Part shown: positions 41,437 through 43,749 of the stretch, piece by piece
Layout: every line of letters starts with the position of its first letter
Numbering within the stretch: position 1 is the stretch's first letter
Origin: JACZWL01 sp046756445
Lineage (GTDB): Bacteria > Pseudomonadota > Gammaproteobacteria > Steroidobacterales > Woeseiaceae
Direction: 5' to 3'
NCBI GenBank assembly: GCA_046756445.1
Contig: JBHHWI010000013.1
Coordinates: 1-43,749, forward strand
Length of the DNA stretch: 43,749 bases
Notes under the pieces: model-generated
What the model saw: only the letters and a program-made list of their open reading frames with translations
Told to the model about the DNA's origin: nothing
The model's database searches: none
Made by a program: the position numbers and the translations under genes

Positions 41437-42804
41437 ATGGCAGTCGTCGAAACTCGCTCGCGCGCCGAATGGCAGGAACTCGATCGCGATCACTACCTGC
41501 ATCCGTTTACGGATCACAAGGATCTGCGAGAGAAGAAGAGCCGTATCATCTCGCGGGCCCACGGCGCATACATATACGACGCCGACGATAACGAGATACT
41601 CGATGGCATGTCCGGGCTGTGGTGTGTCAATGCGGGTTATGGTCGCGACGAACTCGTGGAGGCGGCGGCCAGGCAACTTCGGGAGCTTCCCTACTACAAT
41701 AGCTTTTTCCAGTGCGCCAATCCGCCGTCCATCGAGCTATCGCTGTTGCTCGGGGAGATCAGCCAGCCGCAGCTCAACAACGTTTTCTTCACCGGCTCGG
41801 GCTCCGAGTCCAATGACACGATAGTACGCATGGTTCGCCGCTACTGGGACCTCCTCGACCAGCCCGACAAAATGACCATCATCAGTCGCGACAATGCCTA
41901 TCATGGCTCGACCATGGCCGGTGCGAGTCTCGGTGGCATGAAGCCGATGCACAAGCAGGGCGGCCTGCCGATCCCGGGCATCGTTCACATCGAGCAGCCT
42001 TACTGGTTCGGATCGGATCGCAGCCTCTCGCCGGAGGAATTCGGATTGCAGGCGGCGCGCGCGCTGGAGACCAAGATCGAGGAGGAGGGCGTCGACAAGA
42101 TCGCAGCCTTTATCGCCGAGCCGGTTCAGGGCGCAGGCGGTGTCATCGTGCCGCCCGATACCTACTGGCCCGAGATTCAGCGCATATGCGACGACTATGG
42201 AATCCTGCTGATCACGGACGAGGTCATCACCGGATTCGGGCGGCTCGGCGAGTGGTTCGGCGCCGACTACTTCCAGGTCAGGCCGGACCTGATGCCGTTC
42301 GCAAAGGGCGTGACATCCGGCTATCTGCCGCTCGGTGGCGTGCTGGTCGGAGACCGGGTTGCCGATGTACTCGTGGACAAGGGCGGTGAGTTTTTCCACG
42401 GCTATACCTATTCCGGTCACCCGGCGGCCTGTGCCGTGGCAATCGAGAATATCCGCATTCTGCAACGGGAGCGTCTGCTGGACCGCGTGAAAAACGACAT
42501 CGGTCCGTATCTGCAGGAGCGCTGGCACAGGCTCGGCGATCATCCCCTGGTCGGCGAGACGCGCATGGTCGGCCTGATGGGCGCGCTGGAAATTGTCGCG
42601 GACAAGGAAACGCTGGAGCGCTTCGACGAGGATGAAGGCGTCGGGACGATCTGCCGGGACTTGCTGGTCATCAACGGCCTTGTCATGCGGGCAGTCGGCG
42701 ACACCATCGTCACCGCACCGCCACTGATCCTGACGCGCGAGCAGGCGGACGAACTCGTCGAGAAGGCCTGGAAGTGCCTCGACCTGACCCGGGCGGCCCT
42801 GTAG
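41437..42804 (+). CDS. spuC: Putrescine-type class III aminotransferase (SpuC-like)
   Basis: The protein has 455 aa from ATG 41437, chosen because GAGGGGAG precedes it; ATG 41419 inside puuA is less likely. Motifs: DRDHYLHPFTDHKDLREKKS, GMSGLWCVNAGYGRDELVEA, FFTGSGSESNDTIVRMVRRY, SRDNAYHGSTMAGASLGGMK, ILLITDEVITGFGRLGEWFG and the PLP lysine in DLMPFAKGVTSGYLPLGG. SpuC-type enzymes transfer the amino group of putrescine or similar diamines to pyruvate. It follows puuA and precedes speB in one operon. Confidence 0.92.
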   Translation: MAVVETRSRAEWQELDRDHYLHPFTDHKDLREKKSRIISRAHGAYIYDADDNEILDGMSGLWCVNAGYGRDELVEAAARQLRELPYYNSFFQCANPPSIELSLLLGEISQPQLNNVFFTGSGSESNDTIVRMVRRYWDLLDQPDKMTIISRDNAYHGSTMAGASLGGMKPMHKQGGLPIPGIVHIEQPYWFGSDRSLSPEEFGLQAARALETKIEEEGVDKIAAFIAEPVQGAGGVIVPPDTYWPEIQRICDDYGILLITDEVITGFGRLGEWFGADYFQVRPDLMPFAKGVTSGYLPLGGVLVGDRVADVLVDKGGEFFHGYTYSGHPAACAVAIENIRILQRERLLDRVKNDIGPYLQERWHRLGDHPLVGETRMVGLMGALEIVADKETLERFDEDEGVGTICRDLLVINGLVMRAVGDTIVTAPPLILTREQADELVEKAWKCLDLTRAAL

Positions 42805-42823
42805 ACAAGTACGGATTGCACAT

Positions 42824-43749
42824 ATGACGGAAAAAACAGCCGGCGATCACGCCATCCTGCGGGACAGTCTGTACGGGACGACCAGCGAGCCGACCTACGC
42901 CGGTGCCGCGTCGTTCATGCGCCGCAAATATACGCGCGATCTGACAGGCGTCGACCTGGCGGTCACCGGCGTTCCGCTGGATACGGCGACGACGAATCGC
43001 CCGGGCGCGCGCCTCGGTCCGCGCGCGATTCGCGCTGCCTCGACCATCCTGGCCTGGGAACGACCGTACGGCATGGAGTTCGATCCCTTCGACAGGCTGG
43101 CCGTGATCGACTACGGCGATTGCTTTTTCGATTTCGGGCGACCCGAGTCCGTCCCATCGACGATCGAGCAGCACGCACTCGAGATCATCGACAAGGGGCC
43201 GGGACTGCTCGCACTCGGTGGAGACCATTTCATCGCGTATCCGTTGATCAAAGCGCATGTACGCAAGCACGGGGCACCGCTGTCATTGCTGCACTTCGAT
43301 GCGCACAGCGATACCTGGGAAGACGAAGACGGGCGCGTCGACCACGGCACGATGTTCTATCACGCCGCCCGGGAGGGAATCATCGATCCGGCTGCTTCCG
43401 TGCAGATCGGGCTGCGAACGCGCAATAAGGACACGCACGGATTCAACGTCCTCGACGGACCCTGGGTGCACGAGAACGGAATCGACGCCGTCATCTCCGA
43501 AACGCGCCGCATACTCGGCGACAAGCCCGTATACATGACTTTCGACATCGATTGCCTCGACCCATCATGCGCGCCCGGCACCGGTACGCCGGTCTGCGGC
43601 GGACTGACCACCTACCAGGCCATGTCGATCATCCGTGGCCTGATGGGCATCAACCTGGTCGGAATGGACGTCGTCGAGGTGGCGCCGGCTTACGATGTCG
43701 GCGAGATCACGGCACTCGCCGGCGCTCACCTGGCGATGGAGATGATCTG
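42824..43749 (+). CDS. speB: Agmatinase / ureohydrolase (SpeB-like), 3' end outside window
   Basis: 308 complete codons from ATG 42824 are visible, 19 bp after the spuC stop. Metal-binding motifs: GGDH (132-135), HFDAHSD (157-163) and FDIDCLDPSCAPGTGTP (from 240), followed by MDVVEVAPAYDVGEITALAG. It therefore includes all Mn-ligand positions, and only a short C-terminal tail should be missing. Agmatinase splits agmatine to putrescine and urea. Guanidinobutyrase or guanidinopropionase are alternatives with the same motifs. It would feed putrescine into the PuuA/SpuC steps encoded just upstream. Confidence 0.93.
   Translation, partial: MTEKTAGDHAILRDSLYGTTSEPTYAGAASFMRRKYTRDLTGVDLAVTGVPLDTATTNRPGARLGPRAIRAASTILAWERPYGMEFDPFDRLAVIDYGDCFFDFGRPESVPSTIEQHALEIIDKGPGLLALGGDHFIAYPLIKAHVRKHGAPLSLLHFDAHSDTWEDEDGRVDHGTMFYHAAREGIIDPAASVQIGLRTRNKDTHGFNVLDGPWVHENGIDAVISETRRILGDKPVYMTFDIDCLDPSCAPGTGTPVCGGLTTYQAMSIIRGLMGINLVGMDVVEVAPAYDVGEITALAGAHLAMEMI

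Noticed and set aside
1..43749. tRNA, rRNA or integrase-type island boundaries
   Set aside because: I found no cloverleaf, rRNA stretch, recombinase gene or attachment-site duplication by reading.

Overview
The window is gene-dense, GC-rich chromosomal DNA (41 protein-coding regions, one gene remnant, no RNA gene seen). It most likely comes from a free-living, probably marine, gammaproteobacterium. The basis is a gamma-type gene repertoire: sigma-54 activator, PagL-like lipid A deacylase, DUF6502/DUF5666 pair, PiT with a DUF47 partner, Dcp lipoprotein, and Puu/Pot polyamine genes. I see no phage, integrase, CRISPR array or complete insertion sequence. The taxonomic call is an inference from gene content, not from a marker gene.

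Layout. (1) 1-3815: a minus-strand group (PagL-like deacylase, 70-aa protein, NTF2-like protein, secreted isochorismatase-family hydrolase cut by the window edge) faces a plus-strand tandem-PAS sigma-54 activator. The gap holds a good sigma-54 promoter and a TGTGG/CCACA dyad cluster, so this looks like a self-contained regulatory circuit. (2) 3866-8843, minus: Dcp-type peptidase lipoprotein, EVE protein, and a DUF6502-DUF5666 pair behind a perfect 25-bp palindrome. (3) 9066-13444, plus: DUF47/PhoU-like protein, PiT phosphate transporter, gamma-glutamyltransferase, deoxynucleoside-kinase-like protein. (4) 13421-16176: a MATE exporter and an MFS transporter, divergent, then a 247-bp MITE-like element with perfect 22-bp terminal inverted repeats. 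(5) 16422-19708, minus: enoyl-CoA hydratase, glutamine-synthetase-like ligase, acetylpolyamine-amidohydrolase-like protein, with a decayed FAD-oxidoreductase start beside them. (6) 19936-22921: IclR regulator, NhaC-type antiporter with an added periplasmic domain, small cupin. (7) 23202-32558, minus: a tight six-gene catabolic operon (class III aminotransferase, two phytoene-desaturase-like FAD oxidoreductases, GcvT-like protein, ADP-forming acyl-CoA ligase, PuuC-like aldehyde dehydrogenase). (8) 32689-38532, plus: TetR regulator, acyl-CoA dehydrogenase and a complete PotFGHI polyamine importer, with a 26-bp palindrome between (7) and (8). (9) 38607-39245, minus: zeta-class GST. (10) 39313 to the end, plus: PuuD, PuuA, SpuC-type aminotransferase and agmatinase SpeB (cut by the window edge).

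From about 16.4 kb to the end the genes read as one polyamine/amine catabolic island. It provides import (PotFGHI), agmatine hydrolysis (SpeB), deacetylation (APAH), gamma-glutamylation (two GS-like ligases), transamination (SpuC and a GSA-aminotransferase-like protein), oxidation (two FAD enzymes, PuuC), gamma-glutamyl hydrolysis (PuuD) and acyl-CoA handling (ligase, dehydrogenase, hydratase). A canonical PuuB oxidase is absent. The best candidate for something undescribed is the six-gene operon with its divergent TetR-ACAD-Pot partner: two phytoene-desaturase-like oxidoreductases translationally coupled to a folate-type aminomethyltransferase, plausibly a split amine-demethylating or amine-oxidising system.
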